NCBI RefSeq assembly: GCF_004368405.1
Contig: NZ_SBJH01000032.1
Location: 1 to 64,000, forward strand
DNA: 64,000 nt
Source: Olivibacter sp. XZL3
GTDB taxonomy: Bacteria; Bacteroidota; Bacteroidia; Sphingobacteriales; Sphingobacteriaceae
Direction of reading: 5' to 3'
The translations under genes and the position numbers were made by a program. A model generated the notes under the pieces. The model had not been told where the DNA came from. It made no database searches and worked only from the letters and a program-made list of their open reading frames with translations. Positions 1-8,607 of this stretch are shown piece after piece (the first letter of the stretch is position 1; the number at the start of each line of letters is the position of its first letter).

Positions 1-55
1 CGGTCATTCTCTGTAATTTCGCCATCATGCTTGTCAGTTTGTAAATAATAAACTG

Positions 56-280
56 TCAACCTATATCAGGACAAGACACTTGCTTATGTTCTTCTTTACA
101 GCAGTTCTTCTTTGAAGTTCGCTCACTTTTATCCATTCCGCAAGCCGTGCATTTGCTCTGTTCCTTTTTCCATAACGAGGTCTCCACATAGCGTTCCATA
201 CAATAATGGCTATATGTGCTGAAACCTGTGGCGATGCCGAGGTACAAAAAGGCTAATATAAAAGCAAACAACTTTTTCAC
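56..280 (-). CDS. HYC_CC_PP-like small secreted cysteine-rich protein
   Basis: A 74-residue protein with an N-terminal hydrophobic stretch (about residues 3-20) that looks like a signal peptide or anchor. It then shows the order HYCM, a CxxCGM pair and CCKEEHK, which I recognise as the Bacteroidota HYC_CC_PP family of unknown function, often found near metal or TonB genes. Family members as I recall them usually continue for a few tens of residues after CC..EHK. This one stops shortly afterwards, and DNA beyond the stop stays open in two frames to the window edge, so a truncation or frameshift is possible. Function unknown. Confidence 0.6.
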   Translation of the reverse strand: MKKLFAFILAFLYLGIATGFSTYSHYCMERYVETSLWKKEQSKCTACGMDKSERTSKKNCCKEEHKQVSCPDIG

Positions 281-388
281 TGTTGCAAAGCTAAGAAAAA
301 AATAATGTGAAATTTAAAGATGCGTGTTTTTTTGCTTTGCTTTAATTAACTTGCTGTCTATATTTACCGTTCAAAAAACGCTTTACAC

Positions 389-2263
389 ATGGTAAAATTA
401 AAACTCTCGTCTTTTCTGTTGTTTTTCTTCTTTCTCGGTAGTTCTTTTGCCCGGCAAAATGACGACTCGCTCTATATAAAAGAACATTACACCAAGATTG
501 AGCGCTATATTCCGATGCGAGACGGGGTAAAGCTCTTTACAGCGATCTATATTCCGAAAGACAACACAAAAAAATATCCCTTTTTAATAAATCGAACGCC
601 GTACACAGTTGCGCCCTATGGGGAAGATAGTTACAAAAGTACATTAGGGCCCGATCCTTTATTCATTCGAGAGGGTTTTATTTTTGTTTATCAAGATGTG
701 AGGGGAAAATGGATGAGCGAAGGCGTTTACGAGGATATACGCCCCCATATTGGTCAGAAAAAAGGACCCAAGCAAATAGACGAGAGCAGTGATACATACG
801 ACACGATCGACTGGCTTTTAAAGAATATTGACGGCAATAATGGAAAAGCGGGACTTTATGGAATTTCTTATCCGGGCTTTTATTCTACAGCTGCGCTTCC
901 CGGTGCACACCCTGCATTAAAAGCGGTTTCCCCACAGGCTCCGGTCACTGATTGGTTCCGGGGCGACGACTTTCACCACAATGGTGCTTTCTTCTTGACA
1001 GATGCATTTAATTTCTATAGTAGTTTTGGTGTTCCACGACCAGGGCCTGTTACTCCTGCAAACGCACCGAAACGGGTTAAATTTACAATGAACGATAATT
1101 ATGGCTTTTTTATGCAAGTGGGAGCGCTGAAGCACATTAAAGAACGTTATTTTGGAGACAGTATCCGCTTTTGGAATGATCTGACAAGCCATGGCACACT
1201 CGACACCTTTTGGCAAGCTCGGGAGATTGTTAGGCATCTTGTGGATGTTAAACCGGCGGTTATGGTTGTCGGAGGCTTTTTCGATGCTGAAGACACTTAC
1301 GGCGCACTTCATACCTACAAAGCTATTGAAAAGCATAATCCACAGGCAGATAACCGCTTGGTAATGGGGCCATGGTTTCACGGAGCTTGGGTACGCTCAA
1401 AAGGCGACTCTTTTGGCGATATACAATTTGGTCAGGAAACCAGTACTTGGTATCAGAAAAAATTAGAGCTTCCTTTTTTTAATTATCATTTGAAGGGGGT
1501 AGGGGCTTTTGACGCTGCGGAGGCGACTATTTTTGTGACCGGAAGTAATGAATGGAAAGAATTTAACACATGGCCGCCGAAGGAAACGATAACCAGGGAG
1601 CTGTATTTGCAAGCCGGTGGTAAACTTAACTTTAATAAGCCTACGGAGGAGCAAAGCTTCGATGAGTACATCAGCGATCCGAATGCGCCCGTTCCTTATC
1701 AAGAGGGTGTTAACCAAACGCGAAGTAGAGAGTATATGATCGATGACCAACGTTTTGCATCCAAAAGACCAGATGTTAAGGTTTACCAAAGTGAGGTATT
1801 AACAGAAGATATTACTCTCGTTGGACCTCTATTGGCCAAGTTGAATGTTTCTACTTCTGGAACAGATGCCGATTATGTGGTGAAATTGATCGACGTTTAT
1901 CCAGATGATGCGGCGGCGCCCGAGCCACATCCAAAAGGTGTTGTGATGGGCGGATATCAGATGCTTGTTAGGGGCGAGGTGTTTAGGGGGAAGTTCCGTA
2001 ATAGTTTTGAAAAGCCGGTACCATTCACTCCTGGAGAGATTACTGAAGTTAACTATACCTTGCCAGATATTGCCCACACTTTTAAAAAAGGGCATCGCAT
2101 TATGATTCAGATTCAAAATTCATGGTTCCCTTTGGTAGATCGGAATCCGCAAAAATTTATGGATATTTATAAGGATGCAAGCGATGAAGACTTTCAGAAA
2201 GCTACCCACCGAATTTACCACGACCAAAATCATTCTTCCAGTATAACGGTTGGGGTTTTATAG
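389..2263 (+). CDS. CocE/NonD-family S15-type alpha/beta hydrolase, secreted
   Basis: A 624-residue serine hydrolase of the CocE / X-Pro dipeptidyl-peptidase (S15) superfamily, the group that includes cocaine esterase and glutaryl-7-ACA acylase. An N-terminal signal peptide (about residues 1-21) predicts export to the periplasm or surface. The nucleophile motif GISYPG places the catalytic serine near residue 160. The acid lies probably in the GFFDAEDTYG segment near 300 and the histidine in GPWFHGAW near 330. The C-terminal part from about 400 is the jelly-roll PepX_C domain, matching the usual length. The substrate (amide, ester or peptide) cannot be told. It stands alone on its strand and converges with the next gene. 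Confidence 0.88.
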   Translation: MVKLKLSSFLLFFFFLGSSFARQNDDSLYIKEHYTKIERYIPMRDGVKLFTAIYIPKDNTKKYPFLINRTPYTVAPYGEDSYKSTLGPDPLFIREGFIFVYQDVRGKWMSEGVYEDIRPHIGQKKGPKQIDESSDTYDTIDWLLKNIDGNNGKAGLYGISYPGFYSTAALPGAHPALKAVSPQAPVTDWFRGDDFHHNGAFFLTDAFNFYSSFGVPRPGPVTPANAPKRVKFTMNDNYGFFMQVGALKHIKERYFGDSIRFWNDLTSHGTLDTFWQAREIVRHLVDVKPAVMVVGGFFDAEDTYGALHTYKAIEKHNPQADNRLVMGPWFHGAWVRSKGDSFGDIQFGQETSTWYQKKLELPFFNYHLKGVGAFDAAEATIFVTGSNEWKEFNTWPPKETITRELYLQAGGKLNFNKPTEEQSFDEYISDPNAPVPYQEGVNQTRSREYMIDDQRFASKRPDVKVYQSEVLTEDITLVGPLLAKLNVSTSGTDADYVVKLIDVYPDDAAAPEPHPKGVVMGGYQMLVRGEVFRGKFRNSFEKPVPFTPGEITEVNYTLPDIAHTFKKGHRIMIQIQNSWFPLVDRNPQKFMDIYKDASDEDFQKATHRIYHDQNHSSSITVGVL

Positions 2264-2306
2264 ATCTTTTACGCAAATAGGACGGTCGCTTGACTGTGCA
2301 TAAAAA

Positions 2307-2335
2307 ATCCCGCTGGCGGTTTAGCCAGCAGGGAT
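2307..2335 (-). terminator. Intrinsic terminator of the glycine-zipper lipoprotein gene
   Basis: Arms ATCCC-CTGGC and GCCAG-GGGAT with a small bulge and a 6-nt loop form a GC-rich hairpin between two convergent genes. On the minus strand it is followed directly by six T (the A run at 2302-2307), as expected for an intrinsic terminator. It may also stop readthrough from the plus-strand hydrolase gene. Confidence 0.75.
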
Positions 2336-2362
2336 CTCAGTTTAATATATGGTTTACAATTT

Positions 2363-2839
2363 CTATTGAACGCGGCCGCTCTGCCGATCTTTCTTCCTTC
2401 CAATGGCGTAGCCGCCGGCGCCTCCAATGGCAGCGCCGATGGCTGCACCTCTCAATCGTTTGTCTTTGTCAATCAGTGTACCCATAACGGCTCCTGCTCC
2501 TGCGCCTATTGCGGTTCCCTTTGCAGCATCGCTCCAACCCTTTTTCTGCGTGTTGGTTGCAATACCGGATTTACCCGCTTCTTCATATTGTTGTTGAGGC
2601 TCACTATAGCCCGGATTTCCGATGGCTTGGGCCTGCTGTCTTTCCTGCGCTTGTACATTTTCCTGCTTCAGTCGTTCTTGTTCCGCGATTTCTGCTTTTC
2701 TAAAGCTATCTAGGGTTAAACTGTCCTTTAGTTGCTTAATAGCCCTTGCCTTTATGAGGGCTTCGTCTTTTGCAACATGATTCCTGCAGGCGGTAAAGCC
2801 AAGTCCCGTAATTAAGCATAAAGCAATAATCTTGTTCAT
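2363..2839 (-). CDS. Glycine-zipper domain lipoprotein
   Basis: A 158-residue predicted lipoprotein: hydrophobic signal ending in a lipobox (GFTAC, Cys18). A charged, Gln/Glu-rich region that looks like coiled coil covers about residues 25-85. The C-terminal region (about 108-150) is rich in GAGAG, GTLID and GAAIGAAIGGAGG repeats, typical of the YMGG-like glycine zipper found in cell-envelope proteins. Such proteins are thought to insert into or associate with membranes; no enzymatic role is implied. Monocistronic, with a clear terminator downstream. Confidence 0.8.
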   Translation of the reverse strand: MNKIIALCLITGLGFTACRNHVAKDEALIKARAIKQLKDSLTLDSFRKAEIAEQERLKQENVQAQERQQAQAIGNPGYSEPQQQYEEAGKSGIATNTQKKGWSDAAKGTAIGAGAGAVMGTLIDKDKRLRGAAIGAAIGGAGGYAIGRKKDRQSGRVQ

Positions 2840-3071
2840 AATACGTCTTTTTGTTCCTGCTTTTTTAAATAAAACAGATTGAGAAAAAACTATGCCAGTT
2901 TTTGTTGTCGGCCTATTAATTTTCGGTAAAAGGCATATAATCAGTATTATATTTTTAATCGGCCCACATGCTCAATGTAGTGAATTGTATGCTTTAATAT
3001 GCGCTGCCTTGCTTTACTTTGTTTTTGTGATAGATTTTACGATCTTTATGGACTGACTAAACCGAATCGCT

Positions 3072-3371
3072 GTGACATTAGACGCATTTAAAGATACATT
3101 CGTATTAGAACACCCACCAAAAGAGTTCTCCGTTCACCTGCAAGCATTATGGTACGATGCAAAAGGCGAGTGGACGTTGGCGCATGGTTTAATAGACCAC
3201 TTAAACGACGCCACATCGGCGCATGTACATGCTTATCTCCATCGTAAGGAAGGTGATTTGTGGAATGCTAAATATTGGTATAACCGTGCCGGTCAAGCGC
3301 TGCCGAAAAAATCACTGGAAGCGGAGTGGGAAGATTTGTTTTACTTGCTAAATCATACCTCGCTCACTTGA
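3072..3371 (+). CDS. Conserved hypothetical protein, TPR-like
   Basis: A 99-residue protein starting at a GTG codon. It contains a short helical segment with the pattern LWYDAKGEWTLAH...YLHRKEGDLWNAKYWYNRAG, resembling two degenerate TPR-like helical pairs. I have seen this pattern in small uncharacterised proteins of several phyla, but it has no assigned function. No signal peptide. Its last codons overlap the end of the convergent methyltransferase gene by 8 bp. Confidence 0.65.
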   Translation: MTLDAFKDTFVLEHPPKEFSVHLQALWYDAKGEWTLAHGLIDHLNDATSAHVHAYLHRKEGDLWNAKYWYNRAGQALPKKSLEAEWEDLFYLLNHTSLT

Positions 3372-4086
3372 ATGCGCCGAAGGATGCAAAGCACAAATTT
3401 TTGTGAAGGATCTCAACCTTGCGGAAGCCTACTTTTTCCAATAAGTTTAGTTGAAAATTGAGCGAACGTGGACTGTCTTCCTTTTCAATGTAATCAAATA
3501 CTTTATCTCGATAAGACTCGTCTTTCAAAAGAGTTAAATAATTGCCAAAGCGTTCATCGTAAATTAATTGTTGAATAGCGGGTACTTCTTGAGCAACCAA
3601 ATCCGAAATCCATAAACTGCCTCCGGGCTTTAACAGGCGATATAGTTTGCTGAACACTTTTTCCCAATCGCTATCATCGCGCAGGTGATGTAAAACAGCT
3701 CCTGCCATGATTGTGCAATAATGGTTCTCTTGAAGGTTCGCGGTACGGATATCCTCTTCAACAAGCGTTACATTTCCTGTATTTACTTCGGTAATGCGTT
3801 CGTTGGCACGATCTAACATGGGAGCGCTTAAGTCTAAAAGCGTGCAATCCAAGGGTGCTTTCTTAGCTAAGAGCTTTAGCGTATAGTTTCCTGCACCACA
3901 ACCGATGTCCAGCACAGTTTTAAGATTAGGCGAGTAGGCAATAATACTGTCGACAATCAGTTCCATGCTGAAGGACGCGTCTATCGTTGTCTGCTGTCCG
4001 ACTTCTAAGTTTGAAAAGCGCTCGACATCTTGATCGAAACGCGCTTTGATTTCTTGTACAGTTGATTTGTTCGATAAATTATTCAT
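3364..4086 (-). CDS. Class I SAM-dependent methyltransferase
   Basis: A 240-residue cytosolic methyltransferase of the Rossmann-fold class I type. Motif I (LDIGCGAGN, residues 59-67) binds SAM. An acidic loop (LLDLSAP near 85) and the EEDIRTANL segment near 110 fit motifs II and III, and the HHLRDDSDW region follows motif IV. Length is typical for small-molecule methyltransferases; the substrate cannot be inferred. It is transcribed divergently from the LysR gene with 87 bp between the start codons, the usual arrangement for a LysR regulator and its target. Confidence 0.85.
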   Translation of the reverse strand: MNNLSNKSTVQEIKARFDQDVERFSNLEVGQQTTIDASFSMELIVDSIIAYSPNLKTVLDIGCGAGNYTLKLLAKKAPLDCTLLDLSAPMLDRANERITEVNTGNVTLVEEDIRTANLQENHYCTIMAGAVLHHLRDDSDWEKVFSKLYRLLKPGGSLWISDLVAQEVPAIQQLIYDERFGNYLTLLKDESYRDKVFDYIEKEDSPRSLNFQLNLLEKVGFRKVEILHKNLCFASFGAFK

Positions 4087-4173
4087 GATAGGGTGTTTAT
4101 ATCACAAAGCTACCCGCTTACGCTATACTTTCAAAATACTATTATTTGCAATTATTCATACCTTTAGGGTATT

Positions 4174-5049
4174 ATGGAACTTCGACATCTCCTTTATTTT
4201 AAGGCAGTGGCTGAACTTTTACATTTCAGCAAAGCAGCCGAACGGCTGCATATTTCTCAACCTCCTTTAACCAGACAAATTAAGGAACTGGAAGCTGAGC
4301 TGGGAGTTCTGCTATTTCATCGAAATAACAAGCGTGTCCTGTTAACGGATGCGGGGCATTATTTTCTGCGTGAGTGTGAGGCGCTGATACAGCACTTGGA
4401 GCGAAGTAAGCAGGTGGTTAAACAAATACATGAATCGGTGAGTGGAGAATTTCACATTGGATATATCAGTTCGACGCCATTAAGCTCCCTTGCCAGCGTA
4501 CTTCGCGCCTTGAGTAGCAACTATCCTTTGCTAAAAACCCGCTTATACGAACTTTCAACGGCCAAGCAGGTAAAAGCCCTGGAACAGGGTAAACTGGATG
4601 TTGGCATTCTGCGTGCGCCAGTTGCGTCTACACAGTTGGAAATAAGCTCGCTATGGCAAGATCAATTTGTGTTCGCCTGTTCTAAAGAGAAGTTGATCCC
4701 ATTACGGGCAGACGACCTGTCGCGCGCGCATTTCATCTCCTATAACAGCAGCTATGCGCCTTATTACCATGAGCAGCTTATCGCCTGTTGTCGTCGAATC
4801 GGCTTTGAACCCCAAATTGCTCACCAATGCAACAATATGTATTCGATACTGAGTTTAGTGGAAAATGGGCTGGGCGTAGCAGTGGTTCCAGCTTCTGTAA
4901 CAAGTCAATATCCGCATCTTAATTTGCATTTCACCGAGATAAAAGGTATTCCCGTCTATACAGAGATTGTAATGGCTCACCGAGGTGACACGAAACATGC
5001 TGCGTTGGCGAGTTTTAAGGAATGGAGCCGGTTTCTTGCTCCCATTTAG
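4174..5049 (+). CDS. LysR-family transcriptional regulator
   Basis: A 291-residue LysR-type regulator. The winged helix-turn-helix occupies about residues 1-60 (start MELRHLLYFKAV, with AAERLHISQPPLTRQI as the recognition helix region). A type-2 periplasmic-binding-like effector domain covers about 90-290. Divergent position next to the SAM methyltransferase gene suggests it controls that gene and itself from the shared 87-bp region. The inducer is unknown. The first ATG fits the family start. Confidence 0.9.
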   Translation: MELRHLLYFKAVAELLHFSKAAERLHISQPPLTRQIKELEAELGVLLFHRNNKRVLLTDAGHYFLRECEALIQHLERSKQVVKQIHESVSGEFHIGYISSTPLSSLASVLRALSSNYPLLKTRLYELSTAKQVKALEQGKLDVGILRAPVASTQLEISSLWQDQFVFACSKEKLIPLRADDLSRAHFISYNSSYAPYYHEQLIACCRRIGFEPQIAHQCNNMYSILSLVENGLGVAVVPASVTSQYPHLNLHFTEIKGIPVYTEIVMAHRGDTKHAALASFKEWSRFLAPI

Positions 5050-5238
5050 TGTGCCAATTTTGCACAGGTGCGCTAAGCTTATCGTACATAGGTTTGCTTT
5101 ATAGAGGAAATTATAATATGTTTACGGCTGCTAAATGAACGGAACAGGGGATATACCAAATTCAGATGCAAGTTGTGATTGAATAAGGAACCTATAGCAT
5201 TCATACATCGGAATAATTTATAAATTCTATCATATACA

Positions 5239-6657
5239 ATGGAGAGAAGAAGTTTTATCAAAAGTACCATGGCTCTTGGCGCAGGTTATTATTTGAGTAA
5301 TAATTTAGCTTTTGCCCAATCTGAAAATTTTCCGGAGGTTAGGGTGGCAGAAAATATGCGCAATTTTACCAGCGAAGCGGTGGAAAAGGTAATTAAAACC
5401 TTTCAGAATAAAGTAAAGAATAAGGAACTTGCTTGGTTATTTGGTAACTGTTTTCCAAATACGCTGGACACCACGGTGTTCTTTCAGTCTACAGACGGCA
5501 CGCCGGACACCTATGTCATTACCGGAGATATTGATGCGATGTGGTTGCGAGACAGCAGTGCGCAGGTATGGCCGTATTTGGCCTTAGTAAAAGACGACCA
5601 GCCCTTAGCTGATCTCATTGCCGGCGTTATTAATAGGCAAACGCATTATATCTTAAAAGATCCTTATGCAAATGCCTTTTATGATGATCCCGAAAAAGTT
5701 GGCGAATGGGCGAAGGATAAAACCGATATGAAACCTGGTGTGCACGAGCGTAAATGGGAGATTGACTCCTTGTGTTATCCAATTCGCTTGGCCTATCATT
5801 ATTGGAAAGCTACAAAAGACACAAAACCTTTTAATGACGCTTGGAAACAGGCTATACAAAATATTCTAAAAACGTTTAAGGAGCAGCAACGTAAAGATGG
5901 AACCAGTCCTTACCATTTTGAAAGGGTAACGGGGCGGGCTACCGATACATTGCCGATGGACGGCTACGGGTATCCCGTGAATCCGGTAGGCTTGATATGC
6001 TCATCGTTTCGTCCCAGTGATGACGCGACTGTATTGTCCTTCTTAATTCCATCAAATTTCTTTGCTGTTGTTTCTTTGCGCCAAGCCGCCGAGATGTTAA
6101 CTACCATCCATAACGATCAAGCTTTGGCTGAACAATTGACGGCGCTTGCGCAAGAGGTGGAAGAAGCTTTAAATAAACACGCTACAGTGAAACACCCCAA
6201 ATATGGTGAGATATTTGTTTTTGAAACCGACGGTTATGGCGGACAGTTATTAATGGACGATTCGAATATTCCGAGCCTTTTATCCCTACCATACCTTGGA
6301 GCGGTGAAAGCCGACGATCCGCGATACGTAAACACCCGAAAGTTTATTCTGTCGTCTGATAATCCCTTCTTCTACAAAGGCAGTGCCGGGGAAGGTGTAG
6401 GTGGACCGCACATAGGGAAAGACATGATTTGGCCAATGAGTATCGTCATGCGCGCGCTCACCAGCTCGGACGATAAAGAGATAAAAATGTGTATACAAAC
6501 TTTGCAGAAATGCCACGGAGGAACTGGTTTTATGCATGAATCGTATCACAAAGACGATCCAAAGAACTTTACACGTTCATGGTTCGCTTGGACCAATACA
6601 TTATTTGGGGAACTATTGTGGGAGACCTTTCAACGTAAAAAGAGCTTGTTGAGTTAG
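5239..6657 (+). CDS. GH125 exo-alpha-1,6-mannosidase, Tat-exported
   Basis: A 472-residue glycoside hydrolase family 125 protein. The family removes terminal alpha-1,6-linked mannose, as known from Clostridium and Streptococcus enzymes, by an inverting mechanism. The N-terminus MERRSFIK followed by a hydrophobic stretch to about residue 26 looks like a twin-arginine signal, so it should be periplasmic. Typical family segments are visible: GDIDAMWLRDSSAQVWPYL (Asp99, Arg104, Asp105), WEIDSLCYPIRLAYHYW near 172, MDDSNIPSLL near 340 and WTNTLFGELLW near the C-terminus. Monocistronic; a hairpin follows. Its link to pectin degradation is not obvious; N-glycan or yeast mannan is a more likely target. 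Confidence 0.9.
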   Translation: MERRSFIKSTMALGAGYYLSNNLAFAQSENFPEVRVAENMRNFTSEAVEKVIKTFQNKVKNKELAWLFGNCFPNTLDTTVFFQSTDGTPDTYVITGDIDAMWLRDSSAQVWPYLALVKDDQPLADLIAGVINRQTHYILKDPYANAFYDDPEKVGEWAKDKTDMKPGVHERKWEIDSLCYPIRLAYHYWKATKDTKPFNDAWKQAIQNILKTFKEQQRKDGTSPYHFERVTGRATDTLPMDGYGYPVNPVGLICSSFRPSDDATVLSFLIPSNFFAVVSLRQAAEMLTTIHNDQALAEQLTALAQEVEEALNKHATVKHPKYGEIFVFETDGYGGQLLMDDSNIPSLLSLPYLGAVKADDPRYVNTRKFILSSDNPFFYKGSAGEGVGGPHIGKDMIWPMSIVMRALTSSDDKEIKMCIQTLQKCHGGTGFMHESYHKDDPKNFTRSWFAWTNTLFGELLWETFQRKKSLLS

Positions 6658-6689
6658 TTTCTGACTAGTTTCTTTTTTTGTTAAATACT

Positions 6690-6728
6690 AAAATGTTTTA
6701 GTTGCCTAGTGCTACTAAAACATTTTTT
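6690..6728 (+). terminator. AT-rich inverted repeat, probable terminator of the GH125 gene
   Basis: Perfect 12-bp arms AAAATGTTTTAG (6690-6701) and CTAAAACATTTT (6715-6726) with a 13-nt loop, followed by more T. It sits 32 bp after the GH125 stop and 50 bp before the KdgF-like start. It may therefore be a weak AT-rich terminator or, alternatively, an operator for the downstream cupin gene. Confidence 0.5.
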
Positions 6729-6777
6729 GTATCCAACGAATTTCTTAATTTGCTTCCATTATCAATCTATTGCAATT

Positions 6778-7098
6778 ATGTTCAATTTCGAAAGTGAAGC
6801 CGTCTGGAAAGAGGTAGGCGAAGGTGTCTCAAGGAAGATGTTATCATATAATGAGGAGATGATGGTTGTTCGGGTTCGGTTTAAAGCAGGCGCCGTAGGC
6901 GAAGTACACCAACACCTGCATACCCAGATAACTTGCGTAGTTAGCGGGAAGTTCGAATTTAGTATCGGCGACGAAAAGCGGGTGATAGCAAGCGGTGATA
7001 CCTGTTTAATGCCTTCTAATGTTTTACATGGTTGTGTATGTTTAGAGGAAGGTGAATTGTTGGACGTCTTTACGCCCGCAAGGCAAGACTTCCTTTAG
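6778..7098 (+). CDS. kdgF: KdgF-like cupin, unsaturated uronate linearisation
   Basis: A 106-residue single-domain cupin. The family enzyme KdgF converts 4,5-unsaturated uronates, released by uronyl hydrolases and oligo-lyases, to linear 5-keto-4-deoxyuronate. Visible family features are GVSRKM near residue 16, the metal-binding HxHxH.Q cluster (His44, His46, His48, Gln50), the second cupin motif with PSNVLHG (His84), and the tail DVFTPARQDF. That tail carries an Asp and Arg matching the catalytic pair of KdgF. I chose the ATG at 6778 because an upstream extension of 23 residues in the same frame runs over a hairpin and adds nothing like the family. It is 16 kb from the pectin genes and has no LacI-type operator. 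Confidence 0.75.
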   Translation: MFNFESEAVWKEVGEGVSRKMLSYNEEMMVVRVRFKAGAVGEVHQHLHTQITCVVSGKFEFSIGDEKRVIASGDTCLMPSNVLHGCVCLEEGELLDVFTPARQDFL

Positions 7099-7113
7099 GA
7101 GGCTGATCGCAGT

Positions 7114-7626
7114 TTAGATAGGATCCGGGGATAAGCGCTTTGCCATAATTTTGTCTTCCATTAAAAAGCCTGAGCCGATGTCAATGTCTTCTGTTCCAAT
7201 CAATTCGAATCCTAATCGCGTATAAAATCGTTCAGCCTCGTTATGTTTATTGACATTGAGTAATAACCTGTCGTCACCGTTGGCCTGTGCTGTTTTTTCT
7301 ACCGCGTCCATTAGTCTTTTTCCAACGCCTTTACCTTGCGCTTCCAGCAGGATATAAATCTTATGAATTTTGGTTTGCAGTGTGTCTTTGTAAGGCGATT
7401 CATAGGAGATGAAACCTACATATTGCCCGTTCTCTATCGCTAACAGAAAACGATGTCTGAGCTCTTGCATCTGTTTTGTTAATGATGAGGTACTGTACAT
7501 CATTTCAAGCATGTACTTTATTTGAGCGGCAGAAAGAATATTTCTGAAGGTCCGGGGCCAGGTTTTATAAGCTATATCCTGAATTATGCTAATCGCTTGA
7601 AGCTCGGCTTCGACAATATGGTTCAT
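7114..7626 (-). CDS. GNAT-family N-acetyltransferase
   Basis: A 170-residue acetyltransferase of the GNAT fold. The acetyl-CoA pyrophosphate-binding signature is seen as QGKGVGKRLMDAV (residues 97-109), preceded by the beta-strand HKIYILLEAQ and followed by the typical NKHNEAERFYTRLGFELIG segment near 138. Cytosolic. The acceptor is unknown; the overall pattern resembles general GCN5-like enzymes. It converges with the KdgF-like gene with only 15 bp between them. Confidence 0.85.
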   Translation of the reverse strand: MNHIVEAELQAISIIQDIAYKTWPRTFRNILSAAQIKYMLEMMYSTSSLTKQMQELRHRFLLAIENGQYVGFISYESPYKDTLQTKIHKIYILLEAQGKGVGKRLMDAVEKTAQANGDDRLLLNVNKHNEAERFYTRLGFELIGTEDIDIGSGFLMEDKIMAKRLSPDPI

Positions 7627-7805
7627 GTGTCTGCTTTTGGTGCAAAAATACTAAAAAAGTAAGCTCCACAGACGGCCCATTTAAGAAATGGTGTTTCGAA
7701 AACAACCTGAACGTTAATTCGACGTTATCATTTTGTTATCTTTGGTGTTAAAGTAGTTTTCCGTCATGTTTTTTGATTCATAATCCGTTCTTTTAAGAGA
7801 AATAA

Positions 7806-8191
7806 ATGCGGAAGGTTTTAAAATTTGCTATTACTGGGAGCATCGGCTTCATCATAGATTTTTTGGTCACTTGGCTTTTTCGGGAGCGAATCGGATTGAA
7901 TCAGTACGCGGCCAACGGCATTGGCTTTTCGGTGGCCATGTTAAACAATTTTTACCTCAATGAGATTTGGACATTCAGCGACAAAGAGACGGGAACAGGT
8001 CGTCAATTAGGCTATTTTATCCTGTTCAGTTTGATAGGCTTGGCTTTGAATACCTGTTTGTATTCTGTTTTGTTCAGTACTTGAAACTGAACTTCTATCT
8101 TAGCAAATGTATAGCCATCGGATTGGTGTTTATTTGGAATTTCTTTATAAATAGTTTCGTTACCTTCAAAGATCGACAACCCTTTAGATAG
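7806..8191 (+). pseudogene. GtrA-family membrane protein gene, frameshifted
   Basis: The first 92 codons (7806-8084) encode a GtrA-like start: KFAITGSIGFIIDFLVTWLF, then NGIGFSVAMLNNFYLNEIWTF and a third membrane segment, stopping at 8082. The next reading frame continues the family pattern without a gap (LKLNFYLSKCIAIG, then VFIWNFFINSFVTFKDRQ) to 8191. A single missing base near 8075-8082 would rejoin them into a protein of about 128 residues with four membrane helices, the normal size. GtrA proteins are thought to move lipid-linked sugars. Either the gene is inactive or this is a sequencing error. Confidence 0.75.
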
Positions 8192-8289
8192 ACTTTATGA
8201 AGCATTTAGCTCAAAACAGTTTCTCCTTGGTTGAACTTCGATCTCTGCAGTAGCCGGATGCTAGCACAACTTTTCAGCGTTGAAACGAT

Positions 8290-8327
8290 AACTATAAAGT
8301 GTCGTAGTTTATCGACACTTTATAGTT
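8290..8327. terminator. Perfect 15-bp inverted repeat, probable bidirectional terminator
   Basis: Arms 8290-8304 (AACTATAAAGTGTCG) and 8313-8327 (its exact complement) enclose an 8-nt loop. The right arm overlaps the TAA stop of the pterin dehydratase gene. The position between convergent genes favours a terminator, although no long T tract follows on either side. Confidence 0.6.
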
Positions 8328-8556
8328 AGGCAATTTTGTCGATCGCAGCAGCCAACTGCCGATCTCGTTCCGTTACGGTATATCCCTGGTCATGAGTCGA
8401 AAGCCATATATCAACCTTATCCCATTCATTCATCCATTTCGGATGGTGATTGGACGACTCGGCGAGTAAGGCTACTTTCGTCATAAATGCAAAGGCGTTT
8501 GCAAAATCTTCAAATTCAAAACGCTTATACAGGCTATTGTTTATTTCTTCCCACAT
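8326..8556 (-). CDS. Pterin-4a-carbinolamine dehydratase
   Basis: A 76-residue 4a-hydroxytetrahydrobiopterin dehydratase (PCD/DCoH/PhhB family), which recycles the pterin cofactor after aromatic amino acid hydroxylation. The catalytic signature HHPKW (residues 37-41) and the downstream TH(D) pair (residues 54-56, in STHDQG) are both present. The protein is slightly shorter than most (about 95), starting directly at the F-DFA-AFAF helix. Cytosolic. It follows the efflux outer-membrane gene after 51 bp on the same strand, but a functional link to the pump is not evident. No phenylalanine hydroxylase is in the window. Confidence 0.88.
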   Translation of the reverse strand: MWEEINNSLYKRFEFEDFANAFAFMTKVALLAESSNHHPKWMNEWDKVDIWLSTHDQGYTVTERDRQLAAAIDKIA

Positions 8557-8607
8557 AGTATCCGGTGTTTAAAAAATAACAAATTGCACCTTTTTATGTT
8601 TGGCTAA

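Noticed and set aside
917-1381. Open frame of 154 codons on the minus strand inside the S15-type hydrolase gene
   Set aside because: It is the antisense shadow of a well-supported gene, with no family features; the same holds for the many reverse frames in the RND, SusC and glp genes.
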